Positions 1 to 8,449 of a stretch of DNA of 64,000 bases are shown here, one piece after another. Origin of the DNA: a virus. The position numbers and the translations under genes are program-made. The notes beneath the pieces were generated by a model. That model was not told the origin of the DNA. It saw only the letters and a list, made by a program, of their open reading frames with translations, and searched no databases. Positions within the stretch are counted from its first letter, which is position 1. Each line of letters opens with the position of its first letter. The DNA is taken from positions 1 through 64,000 of IMG/VR virus record IMGVR_UViG_3300021389_000015; one strand, written 5' to 3'.

Positions 1-129
1 TGAGTTATTAATTTAGTAGTAGAAGATAATCAGCTTTCTCAGAATGAACAAAATACTGATTTTAGTACAGGTACAGATTTTATAGACTTTTCAGAAAATA
101 ACCCGTTTGGAGATGTGAGTAACAACTAA
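1..129 (+). CDS. Probable C-terminal end of neck protein gp14-like (5' partial)
   Basis: An open frame runs from position 4 to the TAA at 127-129 and its stop overlaps the ATG of the gp15-like gene (TAATG). Position upstream of gp15 and the end of the peptide (DFIDFSENNPFGD) fit the C-terminus of a T4-like gp14 neck protein, but too little is visible to be sure. Odd: positions 1-3 read TGA in this same frame and no ATG, GTG or TTG start follows until 115, so either the window edge hides a frameshift or this is an edge artefact. Confidence 0.4.
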
Positions 130-917
130 TGTTTGGTGGACACTTTTATCACGAAAAAACTAAAAAGGCTGTTGCTTTATTCGGCAGGCTATTTAATAAT
201 ATATATGTAATTCGTAAGAATTCATCAGGTGCAGTGATAAGTCAAATTAAAGTTCCTTTATCTTACGCACCAAAACAAAAGTATCTTGAAAGAGTTAGAG
301 AAAATCCAAATTTAAATGATGACACTTCAGTTGCAATAAAACTACCAAGAATGTCATTTGAAATTACTTCAATTGCTTATGATGCAACAAGACAACTTGC
401 AAAGTTATCTACGTTTAATACTACTGCGTCTGATGCTAATGTAAATAAAAGACAAAAGTTTTTTACGCCAGTTCCTTATTCAATAAATTTTCAGTTAAAT
501 GCATATGCTAAATCACAAGATGATGCATTACAGATAGTAGAGCAGATACTGCCTACATTCAATCCTCAGTACTCTTTGACTATTAAACCTTTTGGAACTG
601 AATATCCATCTTTGGTTGAAGATATACCTATCATAATACAAGGTGTTTCATTCAGTGATGATTTTGAAGGTGCGATGGAACAAAGACGTACAATAATATA
701 CAGCATAGACTTCGAAATGAAGATAAGTTATCACGGTCCTATTGCTGATACTAATGTCATTCGTAGTAGTATTGCTTCATTATTTGATATAAATGCAGGC
801 CTCAGCGATTCTGATGTTGGTCTTGAAACAATAACAGTAACACCTAATCCTACCAGCGTAATTGGTTTGGCTGATAGCGATTTTGGATTTACAACAACCA
901 TAGTGGATAGCGCATAA
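129..917 (+). CDS. 15: Tail sheath stabiliser / tail completion protein gp15-like
   Basis: 262 aa, close to the 272 aa of T4 gp15, which caps the tail sheath at the neck. The N-terminus (MFGGHFYHEKTKKAVALFG) and the RMSFEITSIAYDATRQ segment are typical of the gp15 family of marine T4-like phages. It lies between a neck gene and the terminase genes, the usual order in this phage group. The C-terminal 50 residues are low in charge and look like a variable tail. The start overlaps the upstream stop, so translation is probably coupled. Confidence 0.85.
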   Translation: MFGGHFYHEKTKKAVALFGRLFNNIYVIRKNSSGAVISQIKVPLSYAPKQKYLERVRENPNLNDDTSVAIKLPRMSFEITSIAYDATRQLAKLSTFNTTASDANVNKRQKFFTPVPYSINFQLNAYAKSQDDALQIVEQILPTFNPQYSLTIKPFGTEYPSLVEDIPIIIQGVSFSDDFEGAMEQRRTIIYSIDFEMKISYHGPIADTNVIRSSIASLFDINAGLSDSDVGLETITVTPNPTSVIGLADSDFGFTTTIVDSA

Positions 918-1336
918 TGTATGAGTATAGATGTAAGGTAGTTAAAATAATAGACGGTGATACTGTAGACGTAGATATTGATTTAGGTTTCGGTGTTTGG
1001 ATGCATAAAGAAAGAGTGAGATTATACGGAATCGATACTCCTGAATCGAGAACTCGTGACTTAGAAGAAAAAAAATATGGGCTTGCTGCAAAAGCATTTT
1101 TAACTGGCATGTTAGATGATCCGGCTGGTATAATACTTAAAACACACAAAGATGCAACAGGTAAGTTTGGTAGAATACTAGGTGAGTTATGGAGAACGAC
1201 AAATTATGCTGATCAATCTATAAATGATTATATGATAGAAAAACATCATGCTGCAGCATATATGGGACAATCAAAAACTCATATAGAAGAACAACACTTG
1301 AAAAACCGTAAACTGGTGATATTAAATGAAGAATGA
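917..1336 (+). CDS. Staphylococcal-nuclease-like (SNase) thermonuclease
   Basis: 139 aa with a full SNase core: IIDGDTVDVDID at 11-22, then RVRLYGIDTPE at 33-43 giving the Arg35/Asp40/Thr41/Glu43 catalytic set, and KFGR at 83-86 supplying the second catalytic arginine. The enzyme should cut single- or double-stranded DNA or RNA with calcium. No signal peptide is seen, so it acts in the cytoplasm or is virion-associated. It sits between gp15 and the terminase, a place where cyanophage-like myoviruses also carry SNase genes, and overlaps both neighbours by a few bases. Confidence 0.85.
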   Translation: MYEYRCKVVKIIDGDTVDVDIDLGFGVWMHKERVRLYGIDTPESRTRDLEEKKYGLAAKAFLTGMLDDPAGIILKTHKDATGKFGRILGELWRTTNYADQSINDYMIEKHHAAAYMGQSKTHIEEQHLKNRKLVILNEE

Positions 1337-1697
1337 TACGAGTAAATTCTTTCCTCCAGAAGAAAAGAATGTTGATAATGATTATAAGTATTCAAGAGAT
1401 ACATACTACGAATTAGTGGAAAAAGGAAAGCAGAGTCTTGAGCTTATGATTGAGGTTGCACGAGAAAGCGAACATCCGCGTGCATTTGAAGTTTTATCTG
1501 GTATGATTAAAAACATATCTGATGTTAACGATAGACTTATGGATTTAAATAAAAAGAAAAAAGACTTAGATCGAAAAGAAGAAATAAAAAATATTGCAAA
1601 TACTACAAACAACTTATTTGTTGGGTCAACCGCTGAATTACAAAAAATACTTAAGAATGATACGGACCTTGTAGATGTCACGCCAAAATCAAAATGA
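1326..1697 (+). CDS. 16: Terminase small subunit gp16-like
   Basis: 123 aa, charged and predicted helical, directly upstream of and overlapping the large terminase by 23 bases. Residues 30-90 (ELVEKGKQSLELMIEVARES, then MIKNISDVNDRLMDLNKKKK) look like the coiled-coil core of T4-like gp16, which recognises DNA and stimulates gp17. Assignment rests on position, size and this helical segment. T4 gp16 is longer (164 aa), but marine homologues are commonly shorter. Confidence 0.8.
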   Translation: MKNDTSKFFPPEEKNVDNDYKYSRDTYYELVEKGKQSLELMIEVARESEHPRAFEVLSGMIKNISDVNDRLMDLNKKKKDLDRKEEIKNIANTTNNLFVGSTAELQKILKNDTDLVDVTPKSK

Positions 1698-3276
1698 AAA
1701 TTATCTAGGTAATCCTAATATTAAAAAAGATGGTATCGTTCAAAACTGGACGAAAGACCAAATACGCGAATATGCGAAGTGTATGAAAAGTCCTGTTTAC
1801 TTTGTGGAAAAGTATGCAAAGATTATTTCATTGGATAAAGGTTTAGTACCATTTGAGTTATATCCATATCAAGCTAAAATGTTTAAACAGTTTGATACTA
1901 ATCGATTTAATGTAGTTTTAGCTTGCAGACAATCGGGAAAATCTATATCTGCGTGTGGTTACTTATTGTGGTTTGCTTTATTTCAACCTGAAAAAACTAT
2001 TGCAGTATTAGCTAACAAAGGTGCTACTGCTCGTGAGATGTTAGCAAGAATAACCATAATGCTTGAAAACATTCCGTTCTTTCTTCAACCCGGTTGTAAA
2101 GCTCTTAATAAATCTAATATTGATTTTAGTAATAATAGTCGTATTATTGCAGCTGCTACTTCTGGTCAATCTATTCGTGGTTTATCTGTTAACTTATTGT
2201 ATTTAGATGAGTTTGCATTTGTTGAAAGAGCTGCAGAATTTTACACTTCTACTTATCCTGTTATATCATCGGGTACTGACACTAAAATTATAGTAACATC
2301 TACTGCTAATGGAATAGGAAATACATTTCATAAAATATGGGAAGGGGCAGTCCAAGGCGTAAATGAATATAGTTACTTTAGAGTAGATTGGAATGATGTA
2401 CCGGGTCGTGATGAAAAGTGGAAAGAAGAAACTATTAACAATACTTCGCAAATACAATTTGATCAAGAATTCGGTAATACATTCTTTGGAACTGGTGATA
2501 CGTTAATTAACGCTCAGACGTTACTCGACTTACGAGCTTCAAATCCTATAAGAATGTTAGAAGGACGCGATATATTAATATATAAAGAACCTATTAAAGG
2601 CCATGAATACATTTTAGTTGCAGATGTATCAAAGGGAAGAGGACAGGACTACTCTTCTTTTTCCTTAATCGATATTAGCGCTCGCCCGTTTGAACAGGTT
2701 GCTGTGTACCGCAATAACACTATATCTCCATTACTCTTCCCTAATATTATATATAAGTATGCCAATGTCTACAACAAAGCTTATTGTATTGTAGAATCAA
2801 ATGATCAGGGCGGTGTTGTTTGTAATGGTTTATATTATGATTTAGAATATGAAAACGTTCATGTTGAATCTGCAATAAAAGCAAATGCAGTAGGTATTGA
2901 AATTACACGTAAATCTAAAAGACTAGGTTGTAGTGCACTTAAAGATTTATTAGAGAATCAAAAATTAAAAGTAGTTGATGAACAATCTATATTAGAAATA
3001 TCTACATTTGAAGCAAAGGGACAAACATTTCAAGCTTCTGTAGGTAATCATGATGACTTAGTTATGAATTTAGTTCTATTCGGATACTTTGTGTCTTCTG
3101 CGTATTTCTCTAATTTGACTGATTTGAACCTTAAAGATATCATTTTCAATAAAAAAATGAAAGAAATTAACGAAGATATAGTACCATTTGGGTTTATCGA
3201 TGATGGTACTGAATTTATACAGAAGATTGAAACACAAGATGACCCTTGGCAGATCGGATATGATAGAGATCTGTAA
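1675..3276 (+). CDS. 17: Terminase large subunit gp17 (packaging ATPase/nuclease)
   Basis: 533 aa. The N-terminal ATPase has Walker A CRQSGKS at 84-90 and Walker B LLYLDEF at 174-180 followed by catalytic Glu. The C-terminal RNase H-like nuclease shows Asp317 (VADVSKGRGQD), Glu374/Asp377 (VESNDQGG) and Asp460/461 (NHDDL). It powers headful packaging and cuts concatemers. All key residues are present and the length is near that of T4 gp17 (610 aa). It is coupled to gp16 by overlap and followed by a late promoter for the tail genes. Confidence 0.97.
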   Translation: MSRQNQNENYLGNPNIKKDGIVQNWTKDQIREYAKCMKSPVYFVEKYAKIISLDKGLVPFELYPYQAKMFKQFDTNRFNVVLACRQSGKSISACGYLLWFALFQPEKTIAVLANKGATAREMLARITIMLENIPFFLQPGCKALNKSNIDFSNNSRIIAAATSGQSIRGLSVNLLYLDEFAFVERAAEFYTSTYPVISSGTDTKIIVTSTANGIGNTFHKIWEGAVQGVNEYSYFRVDWNDVPGRDEKWKEETINNTSQIQFDQEFGNTFFGTGDTLINAQTLLDLRASNPIRMLEGRDILIYKEPIKGHEYILVADVSKGRGQDYSSFSLIDISARPFEQVAVYRNNTISPLLFPNIIYKYANVYNKAYCIVESNDQGGVVCNGLYYDLEYENVHVESAIKANAVGIEITRKSKRLGCSALKDLLENQKLKVVDEQSILEISTFEAKGQTFQASVGNHDDLVMNLVLFGYFVSSAYFSNLTDLNLKDIIFNKKMKEINEDIVPFGFIDDGTEFIQKIETQDDPWQIGYDRDL

Positions 3277-3279
3277 TTA

Positions 3280-3287
3280 TATAAATA
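3280..3287 (+). promoter_or_regulatory. T4-type late promoter upstream of the tail sheath gene
   Basis: Exact TATAAATA octamer in the 69-base gap between gp17 and gp18, 58 bases before the sheath ATG. It matches the -10 element recognised by gp55-RNA polymerase in T4, and this phage encodes gp55, the gp45 clamp and other late factors. The octamer also occurs by chance in AT-rich DNA, so intergenic placement before a structural gene is the main support. Confidence 0.7.
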
Positions 3288-3345
3288 AGATATAATTGAA
3301 CAATCGTATTATGAAACTTGTAATTTAAAAATAAGGAATAACAAA

Positions 3346-5139
3346 ATGGCACTATTTTCACCATCGGAATCACCCGCGGTTGTTGTCAAAGAGATAGACC
3401 TGACTGGAGGAGTGCCTAACGTCCAGTCAACTACAGGCGCAATCGTAGGAAACTATAGATGGGGTCCGGCTGACAAACGAATGTTAATTGCTAATGAAAC
3501 AGAATTAGTAGATACGTTTGCTTCACCAGACTCTAATAATACAGTAGATTTTCACTCTGCATCATATTTCTTGAGATATTCAAGTAATATGCAAGTAGTA
3601 AGATCAATAACATCAACAGCAAAAAATGCGTTTTCGTCTGACTCTGCAAATTTCGCGCAGACACTTCAGAATGAAGATGTATTTGCAACTCAAGAAAGCT
3701 TTTTAATATCAGAGCAAAATACCTTTTTAGGTAGATATCCTGGTGATTTAGCTAACGGATTAACCATTGAAAGATGTGTAGCAGGAGATTCTGCAGCATT
3801 CCTCAATTGGACGTACGCACCTGAATTTGATGCAAAGCCCGAAACATCAACATTCATATCAAATAAAAACGGGCAGAATGACGAAGTACACGTAGTAGTA
3901 GTAGATGGACAAGGTAAATTTACAGGAACTAAAGGCGCAGTTCTTGAAAGATATCCTTTCTTATCAGTGGCAAAAGATGCTAAAAACACTACCGGTAGTT
4001 CTATCTTTGTAAGAGACGTTATTAACGAAAAGTCAAGTTATGTCTATATGGCAGCATTTGATTCAGATGTAAGTTTAGCTCAATTTTCAGGTTCTACTGC
4101 AATAGGACGAGCCGGCAGTTTATCAAGCGATAGTGGAGATGACTATAATATTGATGCTGCAACATACGACTCAGCAGGTAGTCCTGGCAAATATGTTAGA
4201 GCTTTTACCTTAGCTAATGGTGTGGCATCGGGAGTGTTAGGTACGAGCGAATACGCAACAGGTTATGATTTATTTGAAGACAAAGATCAAATTGAAATAG
4301 ACTTTTTGATTTCTCCAAGTATGGCAACTAGAACAAATCATGACACTGTAGTTTCAGACTTAATTGGTACTGCTGCAGCTCGAAAAGATTGTGTTACAGT
4401 ATTTTCACCGGCAAGAGATGATGTTGTTAACTTGACAAATTCAAGCACTATAACATCAAACATTACTGCAACAGGTGATGCTATAACACCATATTCATCA
4501 TATGCTTTCATGGACGGTAACTTCTTAAAAGTGTATGATAAATTTAACGATCAGTTCATATTCATACCTGCAGCTTCTTCAACAGCAGGAATTATGGCTG
4601 CAACTGATTTAAACAGAGCGGCATGGTTTTCACCTGCAGGTTCTAGAAGAGGTCAATACCTTGGAATCACTTCATTAGCATGGACACCGACAAAGGGGCA
4701 AAGAGATTCTTTATACAAAAAGAGTATAAATCCAATTGCAAATATTCCTGGGTCTGGTGTAATACTATTTGGTGATAAAACTGGACTTAGAAGATCATCT
4801 GCGTTTGATAGAATCAATGTAAGAAGACTATTCTTAATATTGGAAAGAGCAATATCAAGAGCAGCAGAGCAAGTACTCTTTGAATTCAATGATGAATTTA
4901 CAAGAGCAGAGTTCGTTAACATTATTGAACCAGTGCTAAGAGAAGTCAAAGGCCGAAGAGGTATCACAGACTTTAGAGTAGTAGCGGACGCAACTAATAA
5001 TACTGCGACAGTTATCGATAGGAATGAATTTAAAGCAGACATATTTATTAAGCCTGCACGTTCTATTAACTATGTCACATTAAATTTTGTAGCCGTAAGA
5101 ACTGGTGTAGACTTCGAAGAAGTCGTCGGTACGGTATAA
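3346..5139 (+). CDS. 18: Tail sheath protein gp18
   Basis: 597 aa contractile sheath subunit. The N-terminus (SPSESPAVVVKEIDLTGGVP, 5-24) and the TTGAIVGNYRWGPAD segment are typical of T4-like gp18, and the C-terminal domain with FIKPARSINYVTLNFVAVRTG is the conserved sheath core. A ribosome site (AAGGAATAAC) precedes the ATG. It begins the sheath-tube-portal run, and a late promoter lies 58 bases upstream. Confidence 0.96.
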   Translation: MALFSPSESPAVVVKEIDLTGGVPNVQSTTGAIVGNYRWGPADKRMLIANETELVDTFASPDSNNTVDFHSASYFLRYSSNMQVVRSITSTAKNAFSSDSANFAQTLQNEDVFATQESFLISEQNTFLGRYPGDLANGLTIERCVAGDSAAFLNWTYAPEFDAKPETSTFISNKNGQNDEVHVVVVDGQGKFTGTKGAVLERYPFLSVAKDAKNTTGSSIFVRDVINEKSSYVYMAAFDSDVSLAQFSGSTAIGRAGSLSSDSGDDYNIDAATYDSAGSPGKYVRAFTLANGVASGVLGTSEYATGYDLFEDKDQIEIDFLISPSMATRTNHDTVVSDLIGTAAARKDCVTVFSPARDDVVNLTNSSTITSNITATGDAITPYSSYAFMDGNFLKVYDKFNDQFIFIPAASSTAGIMAATDLNRAAWFSPAGSRRGQYLGITSLAWTPTKGQRDSLYKKSINPIANIPGSGVILFGDKTGLRRSSAFDRINVRRLFLILERAISRAAEQVLFEFNDEFTRAEFVNIIEPVLREVKGRRGITDFRVVADATNNTATVIDRNEFKADIFIKPARSINYVTLNFVAVRTGVDFEEVVGTV

Positions 5140-5150
5140 GGAGATAGAAA

Positions 5151-5678
5151 ATGGCAGTATTAGGCGTAGATGATTTTAAATCAAAGCTTAGAGGCGGCGG
5201 GGCTAGACCTAACCTCTTCAAAGCTACTATAAACTTTCCAGGTTACGCGAATGGAGACCCAGAACTGACATCTTTCCTTTGTGAAACAGCTCAGTTGCCA
5301 GGATCAACACTCGGTCAGATAATTGTACCTTTCAGAGGTAGACAATTAAAAATGGCCGGTGATAGAACATTCGACGTATGGACAGTCACAATAATCAACG
5401 ATACAGATTTTGCTATCAGAAATCCAATGGAAAGATGGATGAACGGCATGAATGCTCATTCTGCAAATACGGGTTTATCAACTCCAATTGCATATGAAGC
5501 AGATCTCTTAGTTGAGCAATTAGACAGATCAGGTGATGCTGTCAAAAAGTACACATTCAGAGGATCATATCCGCAAGATATGTCTCCAATTGAATTGAAC
5601 TATGGTTCAAATGATGAAATCGAAAGATTTACAGTATCATTTGCTTACCAGTACTATGAGACTGACACAACAACTTAA
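5151..5678 (+). CDS. 19: Tail tube protein gp19
   Basis: 175 aa, close to T4 gp19 (163 aa), the inner tube subunit of the contractile tail. The sequence contains the tube-family pattern FLCETAQLPGS (about 43-53) and DRTFDVWTVTIINDTDFAIR, and ends in the beta strand FTVSFAYQYYETD. It starts 11 bases after the sheath gene with an AAGGAGATAG ribosome site, so the two are co-transcribed. Confidence 0.95.
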   Translation: MAVLGVDDFKSKLRGGGARPNLFKATINFPGYANGDPELTSFLCETAQLPGSTLGQIIVPFRGRQLKMAGDRTFDVWTVTIINDTDFAIRNPMERWMNGMNAHSANTGLSTPIAYEADLLVEQLDRSGDAVKKYTFRGSYPQDMSPIELNYGSNDEIERFTVSFAYQYYETDTTT

Positions 5679-5679
5679 G

Positions 5680-5687
5680 TATAAATA
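5680..5687 (+). promoter_or_regulatory. T4-type late promoter upstream of the portal gene
   Basis: Exact TATAAATA in the 50-base gap between tube and portal genes. Downstream lies a weak inverted repeat (GAGAG at about 5692, CTCTT at 5705) and a five-codon frame ATG GCT CTT CTA ACT TAA at 5701-5718 with its own AGGAG, just before the portal ribosome site. The small repeat looks like a terminator that lacks its T-tract. Confidence 0.65.
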
Positions 5688-5728
5688 TTAGGAGAGTCAA
5701 ATGGCTCTTCTAACTTAAAGGAATTATT

Positions 5729-7228
5729 ATGGCAGACAGTACGTTAAAATTATTTGGATTTGAAATAACGAGGACTAAAGACAAGAAATCAATCAAGTCT
5801 ATCGTTCCGCCACGTGACGATGATGGTGCAGGTTATGTAACCTCATCTACATCAGCAGCACATTACGGGCATTACGTCAATATGGAAGGCGATGATTCAA
5901 AAGATAACGTTCAATTAATATTAAAGTACCGTGGTTCAGCCATGCATCCAGAAGCAGATGCAGCAATAGAAGATATTGTAAATGAATCGATAACCTCAAA
6001 CGATATGAAACCAGCACTAACTTTAAACTTAGATAGAGTTCCAGTAAGTGCATCTATAAAGAAACAGATGCTTGAAGAGTTTGACAAAGTATATAACATG
6101 TTAAATTTTAAAGAATTAGGGCATGATATTTTTAGAAGATGGTACATTGATGGTAGACTATATCATCACTTAGTAGTTGATGAAAGCAATTTAGCTGCAG
6201 GTATTCAAGAAATAAGATATATTGATGCAGCAAAAATAAGAAAAGTTAAGCAAGTTCAAAAGAAGAAAGATCCTGTAACAGGTGCGAGTCTTGTAGAAAA
6301 AGTAGATGAGTTCTACATTTATCAAGAAAAGCCAGGGAATCAACAAAGTGCAATTAAATTAACTAACGATTCCGTAAGTTATTGTACTTCAGGATTATTA
6401 GATGAACACCGAAAGAAAGTTGTTTCTTTCTTGCATAAAGCACTGAAGCCGATTACACAATTAAGAATGATGGAAGACTCATTAGTGATTTACAGATTGG
6501 CAAGAGCTCCTGAAAGAAGAATGTTTTATATTGATGTAGGTAACTTACCACGTGGTAAAGCTGAGCAATATATGAAAGATATAATGGCAAAGTATCGAAA
6601 CAAATTAGTTTACGATGCTAAGACTGGTGAAATACGTGATGATCGTAAACATATGTCTATGCTGGAAGATTTTTGGCTACCGCGAAGAGAAGGCGGTCGT
6701 GGAACAGAAATATCTACATTACCGGGTGGAGAAAATTTAGGACAGATTGAAGATATTATATACTTTCAAAAGAGATTATATAGATCACTTAATGTTCCGT
6801 TGAATAGGCTTGAACAAGAACAACAGTTTTCATTAGGAAGAGCAACTGAAATAAGCAGAGATGAATTAAAGTTTCAAAAGTTTATCGATAGACTAAGAAA
6901 TCGATTTGCTACTTTCTTTTATGAAATACTTAAGAAACAATTATTAATGAAGAATATTATTACCGAAGAAGATTGGATGACATGGAAGAATGAAGTCAAT
7001 CTTGATTTTACACGTGATAATCATTTTTCAGAATTAAAAGAAGCAGAATTACTCAGAGAAAAAATACAAACACTCGATCAAATACAAAACTATGTCGGTG
7101 AATACTTTTCAAAACAATGGGTACAAAAGAATATTCTTCTTTTTGATGATGATGAAATCGAAAGAATGGATAGTGAAATGGCTGCAACTCAGCAGCAAGA
7201 ACCAGAAGACGACCAAGGAGCGATATAA
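5729..7228 (+). CDS. 20: Portal vertex protein gp20
   Basis: 499 aa, compared with 524 in T4. Portal-family features include FRRWYIDGRLYHHLVVDE (about 137-154), VSFLHKALKPITQLRMMEDSLVIYRLARAPERRMFYIDVGNLP in the stem/clip region and LPGGENLGQIEDI with the following LNVPLNRLEQE segment. It forms the dodecameric channel through which gp17 packages DNA. It is followed by the acidic core protein through a TAATG overlap. Confidence 0.97.
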   Translation: MADSTLKLFGFEITRTKDKKSIKSIVPPRDDDGAGYVTSSTSAAHYGHYVNMEGDDSKDNVQLILKYRGSAMHPEADAAIEDIVNESITSNDMKPALTLNLDRVPVSASIKKQMLEEFDKVYNMLNFKELGHDIFRRWYIDGRLYHHLVVDESNLAAGIQEIRYIDAAKIRKVKQVQKKKDPVTGASLVEKVDEFYIYQEKPGNQQSAIKLTNDSVSYCTSGLLDEHRKKVVSFLHKALKPITQLRMMEDSLVIYRLARAPERRMFYIDVGNLPRGKAEQYMKDIMAKYRNKLVYDAKTGEIRDDRKHMSMLEDFWLPRREGGRGTEISTLPGGENLGQIEDIIYFQKRLYRSLNVPLNRLEQEQQFSLGRATEISRDELKFQKFIDRLRNRFATFFYEILKKQLLMKNIITEEDWMTWKNEVNLDFTRDNHFSELKEAELLREKIQTLDQIQNYVGEYFSKQWVQKNILLFDDDEIERMDSEMAATQQQEPEDDQGAI

Positions 7229-7533
7229 TGTCTGAAGAACAAACACCTGAGAATGTAAATACTATTGAAGATTTAGTTCAATATTCATTAGCACAAGATT
7301 ATAATAAAGCAAATGAAATATTTGGTAACGTAATAACTACTAAATTATCAGATGTATTAGATCAAGAAAAAATTAAGCTTGCAGGGCAAATATACAATGG
7401 TGATCCAGAGGAAGATATCGATGAACCAACCGATGAGGATCTTGAAGATGCAGGACAAGACGAAGACGAGGAAGAATCTGAAGATGAAGATGAAGAAGAG
7501 TCTGAAGAAGAATCTGAAGATGAATCTGTATAA
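7228..7533 (+). CDS. 67: Acidic prohead core protein gp67-like
   Basis: 101 aa. The C-terminal half (about 60-101) is nearly all Glu, Asp and Ser, as in T4 gp67, a prohead core peptide precursor. It sits between portal and prohead protease, as gp67 does in T4. The N-terminal half is a normal mixed helix. The repeated GAA/GAC/GAT codons make the region low complexity. Assignment is by position and composition. Confidence 0.7.
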   Translation: MSEEQTPENVNTIEDLVQYSLAQDYNKANEIFGNVITTKLSDVLDQEKIKLAGQIYNGDPEEDIDEPTDEDLEDAGQDEDEEESEDEDEEESEEESEDESV

Positions 7534-7544
7534 AACTGTAAATG

Positions 7545-7552
7545 TATAAATA
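7545..7552 (+). promoter_or_regulatory. T4-type late promoter before the small core protein
   Basis: Exact TATAAATA in the 27-base gap. Counting T4-style spacing, transcription would start about 6 bases after the octamer, near 7558, only three bases before the ATG at 7561, and no ribosome-binding site is visible. The resulting message would be nearly leaderless. Confidence 0.6.
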
Positions 7553-7560
7553 TAGTTAAC

Positions 7561-7770
7561 ATGAAAACTTTTTCGCAACTTAGAGAATTGGCAGGTAGAA
7601 AGCCAGAAGGTAAGATGGTCTTTAACAAAAAGGTTAAAGGTGTCAAAGCAATGATACATAAAGAACGTAATGGATTTGTTGCTTATATAGATGGTGATAG
7701 ACTTGATGTATACAAAACTCAAAAAGAAGCAGAAAAAGCTATAACCGAATTTATGAAACAATATAAGTAG
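7561..7770 (+). CDS. Small prohead core / internal protein (gp68-position)
   Basis: 69 aa basic protein in the position of T4 gene 68 between gp67 and the protease. Its N-terminus, MKTFSQLRE followed by LAG, resembles the capsid-targeting peptide of T4 internal proteins, with an L-x-E site (7-9) of the kind cut by the gp21 protease. It may therefore be a core protein or an internal protein processed in the head. The start has no ribosome-binding site; see the late promoter entry. Confidence 0.6.
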   Translation: MKTFSQLRELAGRKPEGKMVFNKKVKGVKAMIHKERNGFVAYIDGDRLDVYKTQKEAEKAITEFMKQYK

Positions 7771-7779
7771 GTACAGAAC

Positions 7780-8439
7780 ATGAAACTAATATCAGAATTT
7801 GCCGAAAATGATTTAAACTTTCTAGTTGAAGCAGACAAGAAAACTGGAAAGAAGAATTATAAAATACAAGGTATATTCGCACAAGCAGAAAAAAAGAATC
7901 GTAACGGTCGTATATATCCAATGCCAGTGATGGAAAAAGCACTTGGCAAATACAATGCTGATCAAGTAAGTAAGGGTAGAGCAGTTGGAGAACTTAATCA
8001 CCCTGAAGGACCGACCGTTAATTTAGATAAGGTTTCTCACAAAATCAATAAACTTGAATTTCAAGGTGATGATATTGTGGGTGAGGCAACGATACTAGAC
8101 ACTCCTATGGGTCAAATTGTAAAAGGTTTACTTGATGGCAATGTCCAGTTCGGTGTATCGACTCGTGGTATGGGAAGTTTGAGCCAGCGTAATGACACAA
8201 TGGTCGTAAATAGCGACTACATTCTTAATGCGGTAGATATCGTACAAGATCCATCTGCTCCTGGAGCTTTTGTTAATGGGATAATGGAAGGTGTTGAATG
8301 GGTTTGGAATAATGGCATTATAGAAGCGCAAACAATTGAAAAAATGGAGACTGAAATTAAAAAAGCTCCACGTGCTAATCTCTATGAGACACAGGTTCGT
8401 GAGTTCAAGAATTTCCTCTCGTTAATAAAATCAAAATAA
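7780..8439 (+). CDS. 21: Prohead core protease gp21
   Basis: 219 aa, as in T4 gp21 (212 aa). Serine protease of the U9/herpesvirus-assemblin-like fold that matures the prohead by cutting after (L/I)-x-E. The conserved histidine lies in ELNHPEGP (His74) and the nucleophile in FGVSTRG (Ser127). Its own N-terminus has ISE and LVE sites that could be autocleaved. It precedes scaffold and capsid genes in the usual order. Confidence 0.95.
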   Translation: MKLISEFAENDLNFLVEADKKTGKKNYKIQGIFAQAEKKNRNGRIYPMPVMEKALGKYNADQVSKGRAVGELNHPEGPTVNLDKVSHKINKLEFQGDDIVGEATILDTPMGQIVKGLLDGNVQFGVSTRGMGSLSQRNDTMVVNSDYILNAVDIVQDPSAPGAFVNGIMEGVEWVWNNGIIEAQTIEKMETEIKKAPRANLYETQVREFKNFLSLIKSK

Positions 8440-8449
8440 GGAGTCAAAT

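Noticed and set aside
7357-7761. Long reverse-strand frames opposite the acidic gp67-like gene
   Set aside because: They mirror the repetitive Glu/Asp codons (giving poly-Ser or poly-Phe) and overlap two well-supported forward genes.
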